In this document: piece after piece, positions 45,346 through 53,799 of the stretch
Layout of the letters: every line of letters begins with the position of its first letter
How positions within the stretch are numbered: position 1 is the first letter of the stretch
Source of the DNA: Phycisphaerae bacterium
GTDB taxonomy: Bacteria > Chloroflexota > Anaerolineae > 4572-78 > J111
Assembly (NCBI GenBank): GCA_028285035.1
Contig: JANQQF010000078.1
Location: forward strand, 124,001 to 188,000
DNA length: 64,000 nt
Direction of reading: 5' to 3'
Made by a program: the position numbers and the translations under genes
Notes under the pieces: generated by a model
Seen by the model: the letters and a program-made list of their open reading frames with translations, nothing else
What the model was told of the DNA's origin: nothing
Database searches by the model: none

Positions 45346-45366
45346 AATCTCCAATCTCTAATCGCT
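45346..45366 (+). repeat. Heptamer repeat AATCNCN x3 (intergenic)
   Basis: Units AATCTCC, AATCTCT and AATCGCT directly follow the interleaved inverted repeats, 66 bp before menB. Confidence 0.65.
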
Positions 45367-45431
45367 TTTCAAATTTCCCCATCTTCCAGTAAGATACCCC
45401 CAACTCAAAATAAATCAATCATAGGAGCATT

Positions 45432-46274
45432 ATGAGTACCATAAATTGGACAACTGTAAAAGAATATGAAGATATTACCTACAAAAAGACAGACGGCGTG
45501 GCCCGGATTGCTTTCAATCGGCCCAACGTGCGCAACGCCTTCCGGCCCAAAACCGTGGGCGAGTTGTTTGAGGCCTTTCTCGACGCCCGCGAAGACACCT
45601 CTATCGGGGTGGTGCTTTTCTCCGCAGAAGGCCCCTCCACTAAAGATGGCGTCTACTCCTTCTGTAGTGGCGGCGATCAGCGTACCCGTGGGCATCAGGG
45701 TTATGTCGATGATGATGGGATGCCCCGGCTCAACATCCTGGAGGTGCAACGGCTGATCCGCTTTATGCCTAAGGTGGTCATTGCGGTTGTGCCCGGTTGG
45801 GCTGTCGGCGGCGGGCACAGTCTGCACGTCGTCTGCGACCTAACATTGGCCAGCAAAGAGCACGCCATTTTCAAACAAACCGACGCCGACGTCACCAGCT
45901 TTGACGGCGGCTATGGCTCGGCCTATCTAGCCAAAATGGTGGGACAAAAACGTGCCCGGGAGATCTTCTTTTTGGGGCGCAATTACTCGGCTCAAGAGGC
46001 GTATGAGATGGGGATGGTCAACGCCGTCATCCCCCACGATGAGTTGGAAGACACCGCCTACCAATGGGCGCAAGAAATCCTCGAAAAATCACCCACTTCC
46101 ATCAAAATGCTCAAATTCGCCTTCAACCTCACCGACGACGGAATGGTTGGTCAACAAGTCTTCGCCGGGGAGGCGACTCGCTTGGCGTATATGACCGATG
46201 AGGCCAAAGAGGGACGTAATGCTTTCTTGGAGAAGCGAAAGCCTAACTTTAAAGATGTGAAATGGATACCGTAG
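45432..46274 (+). CDS. menB: 1,4-dihydroxy-2-naphthoyl-CoA synthase
   Basis: The 280-residue crotonase has the MenB-specific signatures: RPNVRNAFRPKTVGEL, the oxyanion motif YSFCSGGDQ, GWAVGGGHSLHVVCDLTLAS, and FDGGYGSAYLAKMVGQKRAREIFFL, with the ending VKWIP. It makes the bicyclic ring of menaquinone from O-succinylbenzoyl-CoA. No other men genes are near, so the pathway is split in this genome. A hairpin region and a heptamer repeat precede it. The name is secure by motif content. Confidence 0.96.
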   Translation: MSTINWTTVKEYEDITYKKTDGVARIAFNRPNVRNAFRPKTVGELFEAFLDAREDTSIGVVLFSAEGPSTKDGVYSFCSGGDQRTRGHQGYVDDDGMPRLNILEVQRLIRFMPKVVIAVVPGWAVGGGHSLHVVCDLTLASKEHAIFKQTDADVTSFDGGYGSAYLAKMVGQKRAREIFFLGRNYSAQEAYEMGMVNAVIPHDELEDTAYQWAQEILEKSPTSIKMLKFAFNLTDDGMVGQQVFAGEATRLAYMTDEAKEGRNAFLEKRKPNFKDVKWIP

Positions 46275-46318
46275 CGAATAACCCAAAATTCCCAACAAAT
46301 AGAAACAACATCACATAA

Positions 46319-46337
46319 TGTAACTTTTATCGTTACA
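46319..46337. promoter_or_regulatory. Inverted repeat upstream of an SDR gene
   Basis: TGTAAC and GTTACA flank a 7-nt spacer (46319-46337), 125 bp before the SDR start. It is a possible operator but has no known regulator beside it. Confidence 0.3.
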
Positions 46338-46461
46338 GTTACTCCAAATAGTTTGGCAATCAAGCCAGTCACGGCTATACTCTCGTCTGCTCAAAAATTT
46401 TAAGCCCAAGGGTTACTCGTTCTTGGGTCAAATTCAATCAATTTTACATGGAGAACAATCA

Positions 46462-47322
46462 ATGAGTGATGGTTTGTCAATTTTGATTACTGGTAGTAGC
46501 AGTGGTTTTGGTCGTACCACAGCGGAAGATTTAGCGCGCAAGGGTCATACGGTCTTTGCGACGATGCGTGGGGTTGAAGGCAAAAATAGTGGGGTGGCGG
46601 GTGAATTACGCCAGTTGGCCGACAGTGAAGGCTTGGCCCTGCACGTGTTAGAGTTGGATGTGACCAACGATACTTCAGTGGATAGTGCGGTGCAAACGGC
46701 TTTAGGGCAGGCGGGACAAATCGATGTCTTGGTCAACAATGCCGGGGTCGGTTCATTTGGGATGGTTGAGGCGTCAAGCGTCGAGCAGGCCCAAGCCCTG
46801 TTTGAGGTCAACGTGATGGGTGTCCTCCGTATGAATCGAGCGGTGCTGCCGCATATGCGTGAGCGCGGCTCCGGCTTGGTAATGTACGTTTCAAGTGGGT
46901 TAGGCCGCTTCCTCTTCCCCTTTGTCGGCGTCTACGCCGCCTCGAAGTTTGCTCTCGAAGCCTTGGCCGAAACCGCCCACTACGAATTATCGCCTTTGGG
47001 CGTTGAAACCGCCATCGTACAACCTGGCGCTTATGGCACTACTTTCGCCAGCAATATGATGCCTGCCGATGATCAAGCGCGTATGGGCAGCTACGGCCCG
47101 GTGACCGAGATGGCCCAGCAATTTATGGCCAGCTTTGAACACCGTGAATTTGGTGATCCACAGGAAGTGACCGATGCCATCATCAAAATCATCGAAATGC
47201 CCGCCGGTGAGCGGCCCCTGCGTACGCCGGTCGGTGACGACTCGGTCCAAGCCGCTGGTCCGATCAATGAGGCCGCTGCCCAAGTCCAAGCCGAGTTGAT
47301 GAAGATGCTCAGTCAAGGGTAA
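46462..47322 (+). CDS. Short-chain dehydrogenase/reductase
   Basis: The start at 46462 has GGAG 8 nt upstream; the frame is open 13 codons further but without support. The Rossmann motif is TGSSSGFG and the structural motif NNAG. The catalytic Ser, Tyr and Lys lie in VSSGLG and YAASKFALE. The 286 residues match the SDR oxidoreductases that use NAD(P)(H) on small alcohols or ketones. A terminator follows at 47368. Substrate unknown. Confidence 0.92.
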   Translation: MSDGLSILITGSSSGFGRTTAEDLARKGHTVFATMRGVEGKNSGVAGELRQLADSEGLALHVLELDVTNDTSVDSAVQTALGQAGQIDVLVNNAGVGSFGMVEASSVEQAQALFEVNVMGVLRMNRAVLPHMRERGSGLVMYVSSGLGRFLFPFVGVYAASKFALEALAETAHYELSPLGVETAIVQPGAYGTTFASNMMPADDQARMGSYGPVTEMAQQFMASFEHREFGDPQEVTDAIIKIIEMPAGERPLRTPVGDDSVQAAGPINEAAAQVQAELMKMLSQG

Positions 47323-47367
47323 AATTGATAGGTTGGTGACCTCTCGCCAGTAAAAAACCTAGTCAAC

Positions 47368-47410
47368 AAAAAACAGAATTGGCATCATTGTCAGTTCTGT
47401 TTTTATTTTC
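47368..47410 (+). terminator. Intrinsic terminator after the SDR gene
   Basis: AACAGAA (47372-47378) within an A-run pairs with TTCTGTT (47395-47401), followed by TTTATTTTC. It lies 46 bp after the stop. Confidence 0.75.
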
Positions 47411-47508
47411 TTTGTCGGGAATCTATCATTCACATCCAGTGGATGCCTGACAAAACCATTCGGGCATGACATTCTTAAGTCTCTACTCACCTTTGCATAA
47501 TTGGTTCA

Positions 47509-48426
47509 TTACTTTTCCGTCGCCAAAAAGCCCATCTGTCGGGCCTGATTCCGAATGCTATCAACGAAATGGGTGGCTGCGGCAGAGAGGGTGGTATTGC
47601 GACTTAAACGCACCAGGGCGCTGTTTCGATAGATGGTCGGCAGATCAACGATTGGGATTTCGACCACATCATTTCCAATCAATTCTGGAGTTACCTGACT
47701 CTGGTTAAAAAACCCTGCGCCAATCCTATTAGCAATCAAATATCGGCCTGTATCGGTCGGGATATCAACTGAATGTGTCGCTTGCTCCGCCAACTGTGTC
47801 ACGGTGTCAGGGGTCACCTGCCACCAACGGAGGACGATAAATGGATTGCTCAACCGGGCCACATCGGCCTGAGTAACCTGCGCTCGTTGGGCCAAAGGAT
47901 GCTGCCGATGGGCTAACAGAACGACTGGTTCCTCGAAGTGCAAAATAGGGGTCATATCGGTAATATGGGGACCAACAGGCGGCCAAGCAATAATCGCGAA
48001 CTCAATTTTGTTATCGTGCAACCATTCCACCAGTTGCCAATGATTGCTTTCACCGACAATACATTTCATCCCTGGATAGGTTTGGAAGAGGTGCTGCATC
48101 GCGGGTGCTACAAAGCCACCTGTCAATGAGCGTAAGACACCTACACGCAGTTCGCCAAGTTGTTCGTGTTCCTCCTGAGTGGCCACCTCCACCCCCCGTT
48201 GCAGGGCCTCCAGTGCCTGCCGAGCATACGGCAGAAAGCTGACCCCACGCTCGGTCAAGGTCACCGTTCGATTATTGCGAATAAAAAGTGCCCCCCCCAC
48301 CGCCTGTTCTAAGGCCTGAATTCGGGCACTGATGGTTGGTTGGGCAATCTGTAAGCCCCAGGCCGCCCGACTAAAACTCCCTTCTCGGACAATTCGATCA
48401 AATGCTATCAGTTGTTCTAAATTCAC
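47509..48426 (-). CDS. LysR family transcriptional regulator
   Basis: I chose GTG 48426, which has GAGG 8 nt upstream and yields the family opening MNLEQLIAFDRIVREGSFSRAA. The N-terminal winged helix (LQIAQPTISARIQALEQAVG) is typical. Residues about 90-305 are the LysR substrate-binding domain. It is divergent from a GNAT gene, and between them lies an ATC-N9-GAT operator at the classic position, so it probably controls that gene. No effector can be deduced. Confidence 0.93.
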   Translation of the reverse strand: MNLEQLIAFDRIVREGSFSRAAWGLQIAQPTISARIQALEQAVGGALFIRNNRTVTLTERGVSFLPYARQALEALQRGVEVATQEEHEQLGELRVGVLRSLTGGFVAPAMQHLFQTYPGMKCIVGESNHWQLVEWLHDNKIEFAIIAWPPVGPHITDMTPILHFEEPVVLLAHRQHPLAQRAQVTQADVARLSNPFIVLRWWQVTPDTVTQLAEQATHSVDIPTDTGRYLIANRIGAGFFNQSQVTPELIGNDVVEIPIVDLPTIYRNSALVRLSRNTTLSAAATHFVDSIRNQARQMGFLATEK

Positions 48427-48451
48427 AAATTTCACCTCAAGAAATCAAATC

Positions 48452-48474
48452 ATATATCAAAATTTTCGATATAT
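48452..48474. promoter_or_regulatory. LysR-type operator (ATC-N9-GAT)
   Basis: ATATATC (48452-48458) and GATATAT (48468-48474) flank AAAATTTTC, giving ATC-N9-GAT inside a longer inverted repeat. Its centre, 48463, is about 65 bp upstream of the predicted GNAT transcription start (near 48528), the usual LysR binding position. Confidence 0.75.
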
Positions 48475-48492
48475 TACATTGATTTTTACCGC

Positions 48493-48521
48493 TTGAACCT
48501 GGATTTAAAGTCAAGTATATT
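48493..48521 (+). promoter_or_regulatory. Sigma-70 promoter for the GNAT gene
   Basis: TTGAAC (48493-48498), 17-nt spacer, TATATT (48516-48521). Both boxes are close to consensus with ideal spacing. Confidence 0.7.
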
Positions 48522-48559
48522 ACCATTGTTGATATTACAATAAATTGGAGGGACAAAAT

Positions 48560-49054
48560 ATGTCGATCACAATCAATCAAGAACGGCCCGACACCAAAGA
48601 TGCTATGGCCCTTATCGAAGAGCTTGATGGGATTCTAGGCGAGCTTTATGCGGTGGAAAGTCGACACGGTTACAGTGTCAGCAAACTGGTTGAACAGGGC
48701 GTGCATTTCTTCGTCATTCGGCACGATGATCAGCCAGCCGGCTGTGCTGGAGTGCAATTTTTCGAGGCGAACGAGAAGCCACCCTTTGGCGAACTGAAGC
48801 GCATGTATGTCCGCCCTACCTTTCGCGGCCTAGGGTTAGCCAAAGCCCTCTTAGGGCATATTGAAACGGTTACGGCGGCACGTGGGATCGATATTTTGCG
48901 GCTAGAGACGGGCATTTATCAAACTGAGGCCATTGGTTTATATGAGCGAAACGGATTCAAACGCATCCCGCCCTTTGCCGACTATTGGGATGATCCTGTC
49001 AGCCACTGTTATGAAAAACAAATCGTTTTGAATAATGTAGCGCCCGTCCAATAG
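48560..49054 (+). CDS. GNAT family N-acetyltransferase
   Basis: The ATG at 48560 is preceded by GGAGG 8 nt away, better than the TTG at 48545. The 164-residue protein has the acetyl-CoA motif MYVRPTFRGLGLAKALLGHIE (motif A with the Q/RxxGxG/A loop) and the C-terminal YERNGFKRIPPF segment. It acetylates an unknown amine. Divergent placement from a LysR gene with a good operator and promoter suggests inducible expression. Confidence 0.9.
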   Translation: MSITINQERPDTKDAMALIEELDGILGELYAVESRHGYSVSKLVEQGVHFFVIRHDDQPAGCAGVQFFEANEKPPFGELKRMYVRPTFRGLGLAKALLGHIETVTAARGIDILRLETGIYQTEAIGLYERNGFKRIPPFADYWDDPVSHCYEKQIVLNNVAPVQ

Positions 49055-49120
49055 CTTAGTCAGTCATCCCCATATCCTCTAACTGAATATTACCCCGGCA
49101 TTAATGAAAAACAGGCAGGA

Positions 49121-49175
49121 TTGACAAGATTTGCAGAATGAAAAATAATCTTGTCAATTCTGTCTTATTTTTTGT
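49121..49175 (+). terminator. Intrinsic terminator after the GNAT gene
   Basis: TTGACAAGATT (49121-49131) pairs perfectly with AATCTTGTCAA (49146-49156), followed by a T-rich run ending near 49173. The ACAGGCAGGATTGACAAGAT wording recalls a dispersed repeat type seen in other genomes (from memory). Confidence 0.75.
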
Positions 49176-49242
49176 CTCAATTTAGGCATTGTGGCAAAAG
49201 TGCAATATTATTCACGTACCAGGAAAGGACCCACAAAACCAT

Positions 49243-50649
49243 ATGAATCGACGAGAGTTCACCAAATTACTATTTTTAGCCTCAGCTACGACGTTGATCG
49301 GTGGCTGCCAGAGCGAGGAAGCCAGCTCTGCTAAAACGTCAGGGGCAGATCAGTCAGCGAACAGTGAAAACGCCGAGACAATTTTGATTGTGGGCGCGGG
49401 AATGGCGGGCATCGCAGCCGCACGCACGCTAACGGATGCAGGGTATGAGGTTATTGTGCTGGAAGGGCGAGACCGGATTGGCGGTCGGCTATGGACCAGC
49501 CGGATGTGGGAAAACGTGCCAATGGACTTGGGGGCCTCCTGGATTCACGGGGAAGACGGCAATCCGCTGACGGATCTGGCCGATGAGATTGACGCGCCTA
49601 GAGCCGCGACTGACTCCAATAATTTTCCGCTCTACGATTTCGACGGCAGTCTCGTAGCCGACCGGATTTGGGGACAAATCGAAGGGTATAACTCCCAGTT
49701 TGAAGATGCGCTGGAGGAAGCAGCCGAACTGGATCAGGACATCTCGGTGCAGAGGGTGCTCGATGAATATTTCGATATCAGCACTTTATCTCCCAAAGAG
49801 CAACGATATTTCAAGGCGGCGGTCAGCTTCTTTTTTGAGCAGGATCTAGCTGCTGATACAAGCAAACTCTCGGCTCATCACTTTGATGAAGGCAGCGGCT
49901 TTGGTGGGGATGAGGTCATCTTTCTAGAAGGATATGATGCCTTGGTCCATTATTTGGCCGAGGGGCAGAACGTTCGGCTCAATGAGGTGGTGACCGACAT
50001 TGAACACGATGAGACAGGTGTCACCGTTCGGACGAACTCTGGTACGTTTGAGGCTAATCGGGTTTTGGTTACGCTGCCGATTGGGGTACTGAAGGCAGGC
50101 AAGGTCGCCTTTGATCCCCCTTTACCCGAAAAAAAGCAAGCAGCAATTGATGTATTGGGACTGGCGGTGCTGAACAAGCTCTACTTGCAATTTGACGAGC
50201 CATTTTGGCAACGCTCGCCTGATTGGATCACGTATATTCCTGAGGAAAAAGGGATTTTTATGGCCTGGTACAACTTCTATCGGGCCACCAAGCAACCAAT
50301 TCTAGCGGGCTTCAATGTCGGCGATTTTGCCCGTGAGCTTGAAGCGCTGTCTGATGAGCAAATTGTGGCTCAAGCGATGGATGTTTTGCGTGTGATGTAT
50401 GGCGCGGACACACCTGACCCACTCAATGTCCAAATCACCCGCTGGGCCAACGATCCCTTCGCCCTATGCTCATACTCCGCGCCTGCTGTGGGAATGACGG
50501 ATAAAACTCGCGCTGATCTCGCCGCTCCCATCGACAACCGTGTTTTCTTTGCCGGTGAGGCCACCCACTCTGACTACCCCGCCACGGTGCACGGGGCTTA
50601 TCTTTCCGGTTTACGTGAGGCCAAACGAATTCAAGAGAGTGTTGGTTGA
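49243..50649 (+). CDS. Tat-exported flavin amine oxidase
   Basis: The ATG at 49243 gives the twin-arginine signal MNRREFTKLLFLASATTLIGGC, whose LIGGC can also be a lipobox. The FAD site GAGMAGIAAARTL, then EGRDRIGGRLWT and DLGASWIHG follow the monoamine oxidase pattern. FAGEATHSDYPATVHGAYLSGLREA near the C-terminus is the covalent or tight FAD-binding end of that family. It probably oxidises an amine, such as a polyamine, outside the membrane. Residues between signal and enzyme form a short Ser/Ala linker. Confidence 0.93.
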   Translation: MNRREFTKLLFLASATTLIGGCQSEEASSAKTSGADQSANSENAETILIVGAGMAGIAAARTLTDAGYEVIVLEGRDRIGGRLWTSRMWENVPMDLGASWIHGEDGNPLTDLADEIDAPRAATDSNNFPLYDFDGSLVADRIWGQIEGYNSQFEDALEEAAELDQDISVQRVLDEYFDISTLSPKEQRYFKAAVSFFFEQDLAADTSKLSAHHFDEGSGFGGDEVIFLEGYDALVHYLAEGQNVRLNEVVTDIEHDETGVTVRTNSGTFEANRVLVTLPIGVLKAGKVAFDPPLPEKKQAAIDVLGLAVLNKLYLQFDEPFWQRSPDWITYIPEEKGIFMAWYNFYRATKQPILAGFNVGDFARELEALSDEQIVAQAMDVLRVMYGADTPDPLNVQITRWANDPFALCSYSAPAVGMTDKTRADLAAPIDNRVFFAGEATHSDYPATVHGAYLSGLREAKRIQESVG

Positions 50650-50669
50650 ATTTCGCTGAAAGGAATACA

Positions 50670-51197
50670 ATGTCAATGAAGACACCTAAAATGACCGCGA
50701 ATGACGTCATCGAGATTGCCAAGCTGTTTGAACGCTATCAAATTGAATTTTATATTGATGGCGGCTGGGGCGTGGATGCCTTGCTTGGTGAGCAAACCCG
50801 TCCTCACGCAGATTTAGACATTGCGGTACAACACAAAGATGTCTGTCAAATTCGAGCGTTACTCGAAGCGAGAGGCTATACTGATGTACCTCGGGATGAT
50901 ACTTGGGCGTGTAACTTTGTTTTGGGGGATGCCCAAGGGCGCGAGGTAGACATCCACTCATACACCTTTGATACCGAGGGCAACAATATTTTTGGGGTCG
51001 AGTATCCGTTCGGCTCGCTCACAGGCACCGGATCAATTCAAGGTTATCCCGTAAAATGTATCTCACCTGAATGGCTGGTCAAATTCCATACAGGTTATAC
51101 GCTTGATGAGGATGACTATCGGGATGTCAAAGCCCTTTGTGAGCGATTCGGGATCGAAATGCCAGAAGAGTACGAGCGATTTGAGCGAAAAGGATAA
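50670..51197 (+). CDS. Aminoglycoside/lincosamide nucleotidyltransferase-like protein
   Basis: The ATG at 50670 has AAGGA 5 nt upstream; the frame is open eight codons further but overlaps the amine oxidase. The motif YIDGGWGVDALLGEQTRPH with ADLDIAV gives the nucleotidyltransferase catalytic pattern of the LnuA/ANT(2'')-type group. Such enzymes add AMP to antibiotics, but environmental homologues often have no known substrate, so resistance is not shown. The esterase gene follows 3 nt later. Confidence 0.85.
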   Translation: MSMKTPKMTANDVIEIAKLFERYQIEFYIDGGWGVDALLGEQTRPHADLDIAVQHKDVCQIRALLEARGYTDVPRDDTWACNFVLGDAQGREVDIHSYTFDTEGNNIFGVEYPFGSLTGTGSIQGYPVKCISPEWLVKFHTGYTLDEDDYRDVKALCERFGIEMPEEYERFERKG

Positions 51198-51200
51198 ACA

Positions 51201-52094
51201 ATGCCTAGTCCAGAAAGTATCGAAATCAGAAAAATCATTGTCAAAGATGAACTCCGTGAAGATATTCCCCTACACATCAAAAGACAAGAATGGGAGATGG
51301 CATCACTTGAACTGCCTTTACCAAGCGATATCGACATCCAATCAGATGTAATAGGACAGGTTCCCTGTTTATGGGTAAGATCAGCGCATGCTATTGACGA
51401 CTATGTTATCGTTTATGTGCACGGCGGTGGACTGGTCGAAGGGTCGGTCACAACCACCCGCGAGTTTGGTGCCCGTCTGGCAAAAATCACTCGTATCCCG
51501 GTGCTGATTGTTGATTATCGTTTAGCGCCGGAGCATCCATACCCTGCGGCCTTGCAGGATTTCAAACAGGTTTACCGAGCCTTACGTGAGCTTGGTTACA
51601 CGCCTAACCAGATTGTCATTGGCGGTGACTCGAATGGGGGTGGTTTGGCTTTGGCAGGGCTAATTGCCTTACGGGATGAAGGAGAAAGCCAGCCCGCCTG
51701 TCTCTTTTTGATTTCACCCGTGGTTGATTTAACCTTTTCGGGCGAATCAATGAAGACCCGGGCCGAAATTGATCCTTTTACTTCTGAAGCGGTCTTAAGA
51801 CATTGTGCTGCCCTTTACGCCCAAGGGGTCGATCTTCACTCGCCATTAATTTCACCCCTATTTGCTGACTTGTCGAACCTCCCCTCAATGTTCATTCAAG
51901 TTGGCGACCACGAAATACTGCTAAGTGACTCTGTGCGATTGGCTGACAACGCGAACCAAAGTGGAACAGCCGCTCAAGTAGAGGTGTGGGCAGATATGTG
52001 GCACGTTTGGCATTACTTCGCAGATCTACCCGAGGCTCAGGAAGCGATAGAGAAAATCCGGGACTTTCTTTATCAGAAACTACAATTAAATTAG
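51201..52094 (+). CDS. Hormone-sensitive-lipase family esterase
   Basis: The 297-residue alpha/beta hydrolase has the oxyanion-hole motif HGGGL (VYVHGGGLVEG), the family signature DYRLAPEHPYPAAL, and the nucleophile elbow GDSNGGG. The acid and His are near IQVGDHEILL and DMWHVWHYF. These esterases act on short acyl esters. It begins 3 nt after the nucleotidyltransferase gene, so the two are co-translated. Confidence 0.92.
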   Translation: MPSPESIEIRKIIVKDELREDIPLHIKRQEWEMASLELPLPSDIDIQSDVIGQVPCLWVRSAHAIDDYVIVYVHGGGLVEGSVTTTREFGARLAKITRIPVLIVDYRLAPEHPYPAALQDFKQVYRALRELGYTPNQIVIGGDSNGGGLALAGLIALRDEGESQPACLFLISPVVDLTFSGESMKTRAEIDPFTSEAVLRHCAALYAQGVDLHSPLISPLFADLSNLPSMFIQVGDHEILLSDSVRLADNANQSGTAAQVEVWADMWHVWHYFADLPEAQEAIEKIRDFLYQKLQLN

Positions 52095-52098
52095 AAAT

Positions 52099-52203
52099 TT
52101 GGCGCACGAAGAAATTAACAATATCGGTGACAACTTGGGTCGTAAAATCGCCCACCTGGTAGCGGTGGAGGGTAACCGCCCGACGCGCTTTACTAAACAT
52201 TAA
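52099..52203 (+). pseudogene. Coding-like fragment after the esterase gene
   Basis: From TTG 52099 to TAA 52203 the frame reads LAHEEINNIGDNLGRKIAHL and then VAVEGNRPTRFTKH. It has a natural-looking composition but no good start, and a stop closes it just upstream. It may be the tail of a decayed gene. Low certainty; no family recognised. Confidence 0.25.
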
Positions 52204-52235
52204 AAAATAATTGCAAAGAAAGTTTTAGGGGATCA

Positions 52236-52493
52236 ATGGATAAAAGTATTCTAGAAATTATTAGAAAAGAGTATAACAATCAAGATCAACAAGGCGTAAT
52301 CGATGAACTCTCTTCTATTACATTGAAACATGTCATGGCTGAGTCAGAATTCAACTTAAGAAATACAAGGTTAGCTGTCTTACAACTTTCAAATGGAAAC
52401 CTCAAAGACCTAAAAAGATATGTACAAAGCGCAAAAAGAGATTTTAGAGATGTTATTTATTGGGCCTCAATGGAGTTGAGGAAAGCCAAATAA
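52236..52493 (+). CDS. Hypothetical small helical protein
   Basis: 85 residues, mostly alpha-helical and charged, with no recognised domain. AGGGG lies 5 nt before the ATG, which supports it as a real gene. The stretch is more AT-rich than the genes around it, a possible sign of recent acquisition. Confidence 0.6.
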   Translation: MDKSILEIIRKEYNNQDQQGVIDELSSITLKHVMAESEFNLRNTRLAVLQLSNGNLKDLKRYVQSAKRDFRDVIYWASMELRKAK

Positions 52494-52595
52494 CAATCAT
52501 TAATGAGCGTTAAGCAAGACGACAGTTATCACCTTGCTTAGGCCCAAATGTACTAGCCTTTTATAAACTCAAGTATCAAGACAGGATCATCAATA

Positions 52596-53075
52596 ATGAA
52601 TGACGAGTTAAGAAATCTTAAGCCCGGTGATTTAGGTTGGATTATTTCCAAGCACGGCGAAATCTATACTCAGGAATTTCAATTTGATATAACATTTGAG
52701 GTAAATATCGCTGCAAAAGCCGTTGCTCTCCTAAAAAAAGCAAATACCTTTGATACATTCTGGATTTACGAAATTGAAGGAAAACGCGCAGGGTCAATTG
52801 CCATTTCAAAATTATCAGATCAAGTGGCTTTCATAAATTTTGTTCTTGTTTTGAATGAATTCCGGGGGAAAGGAGTCGCACAAACATTGATGAATAAAGC
52901 GATTGGTCATGCACGGGCAGACGGAATGACCATTATAAGATTGGAAACTTATAGTTGTTTGAAAAATGCCAGAAAGTTGTATAAGAAACTGGGCTTTACT
53001 ATAACAGAGCCACCAAAGCAGATAGCTAAATTTGGGCAGTCATTTGATCAGGAATTCTGGCAGTTAGGTTTATAA
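52596..53075 (+). CDS. GNAT family N-acetyltransferase (MarR-GNAT type domain)
   Basis: The 159 residues match the stand-alone form of the GNAT domain often fused to MarR regulators: LKPGDLGWIISKHGEIYTQEF at the start, then NEFRGKGVAQTLMNKAIGHA as the acetyl-CoA loop and YSCLKNARKLYKKLGF. No MarR domain is present. Its codon use is AT-rich like the small gene before it. Substrate unknown. Confidence 0.88.
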   Translation: MNDELRNLKPGDLGWIISKHGEIYTQEFQFDITFEVNIAAKAVALLKKANTFDTFWIYEIEGKRAGSIAISKLSDQVAFINFVLVLNEFRGKGVAQTLMNKAIGHARADGMTIIRLETYSCLKNARKLYKKLGFTITEPPKQIAKFGQSFDQEFWQLGL

Positions 53076-53109
53076 AGTAGTACCAGAAAATTTTTGAAGG
53101 ATTTGAACT

Positions 53110-53724
53110 ATGAGCAAGCAGAAACGCAAAATTATAGAAGGACAGCCTGTTTTGGTTGTGATTGACATCCAAGGGGGTGGTGTAACGGACTTTGATGAGC
53201 CACCCGCGATTCCATTTATGTCCGACTATCAGGATTATATGGATCGTGCGCCAGGCCTGATCAGCAAAGCTCGCGAATGTAATATTCCCATTGTGTTTTT
53301 TCAGGAAGCACACCGCCGTGATTTGGTCGATTTTGGTCGGGAGCTTGACGGGGCGGAAGATGTGCACCTTCTTGAAGGTGATCCAACCACGGAAATCGAT
53401 CCGGCGATTGGTATGCGTCCCGATGATTACTTTATTCGCAAACGCCGTTACTCCTGCTTTTTTGGCACCGAGTTTGAAATCCTGTTGAAGGGCTTGAAGG
53501 CCGATACCCTCATCCTGATTGGCGGACACACCGATGTTTGTGTCCACTACACCTTTGTCGATGGACATCAGCACGATTATTTTTGCCGGGTTGTCGAAGA
53601 TTGTGTGGCGGGATCAAGTCAGGCCGCCCACGATGCGGCACTCAATGCGATGGAATATTTGCAAACCGGCGCGCGACGGACAACAGCGGAGATTATTGTA
53701 GCGTTTGAGGCATATAAATCTTAG
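53110..53724 (+). CDS. Isochorismatase-like cysteine hydrolase
   Basis: The 204-residue protein has the cysteine hydrolase triad: Asp in VVIDIQGGG (D19), Lys in YFIRKRRYSCFFGT and Cys in GGHTDVCVHYT near residue 145. The family includes nicotinamidases, N-carbamoylsarcosine amidases and isochorismatases; the exact reaction is not shown. It lies 34 bp after the GNAT gene. Confidence 0.9.
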   Translation: MSKQKRKIIEGQPVLVVIDIQGGGVTDFDEPPAIPFMSDYQDYMDRAPGLISKARECNIPIVFFQEAHRRDLVDFGRELDGAEDVHLLEGDPTTEIDPAIGMRPDDYFIRKRRYSCFFGTEFEILLKGLKADTLILIGGHTDVCVHYTFVDGHQHDYFCRVVEDCVAGSSQAAHDAALNAMEYLQTGARRTTAEIIVAFEAYKS

Positions 53725-53799
53725 GTTCGTCATTCACGCAATATTGCACTGATAACTAATCTGTACTAAATCTAACAAAATCAATAGGGTTAATAAATC

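Noticed and set aside
50670..51197. Calling the nucleotidyltransferase a known antibiotic resistance gene
   Set aside because: Only the family motif is visible. Environmental members of this group often have no resistance role, so no allele or drug is named.
52505..52545. A possible integron attC site between two small genes
   Set aside because: GTTAAGC and a paired GCTTAGG occur, but the order and the second core do not fit RYYYAAC...GTTRRRY, and no integrase or second site is seen.
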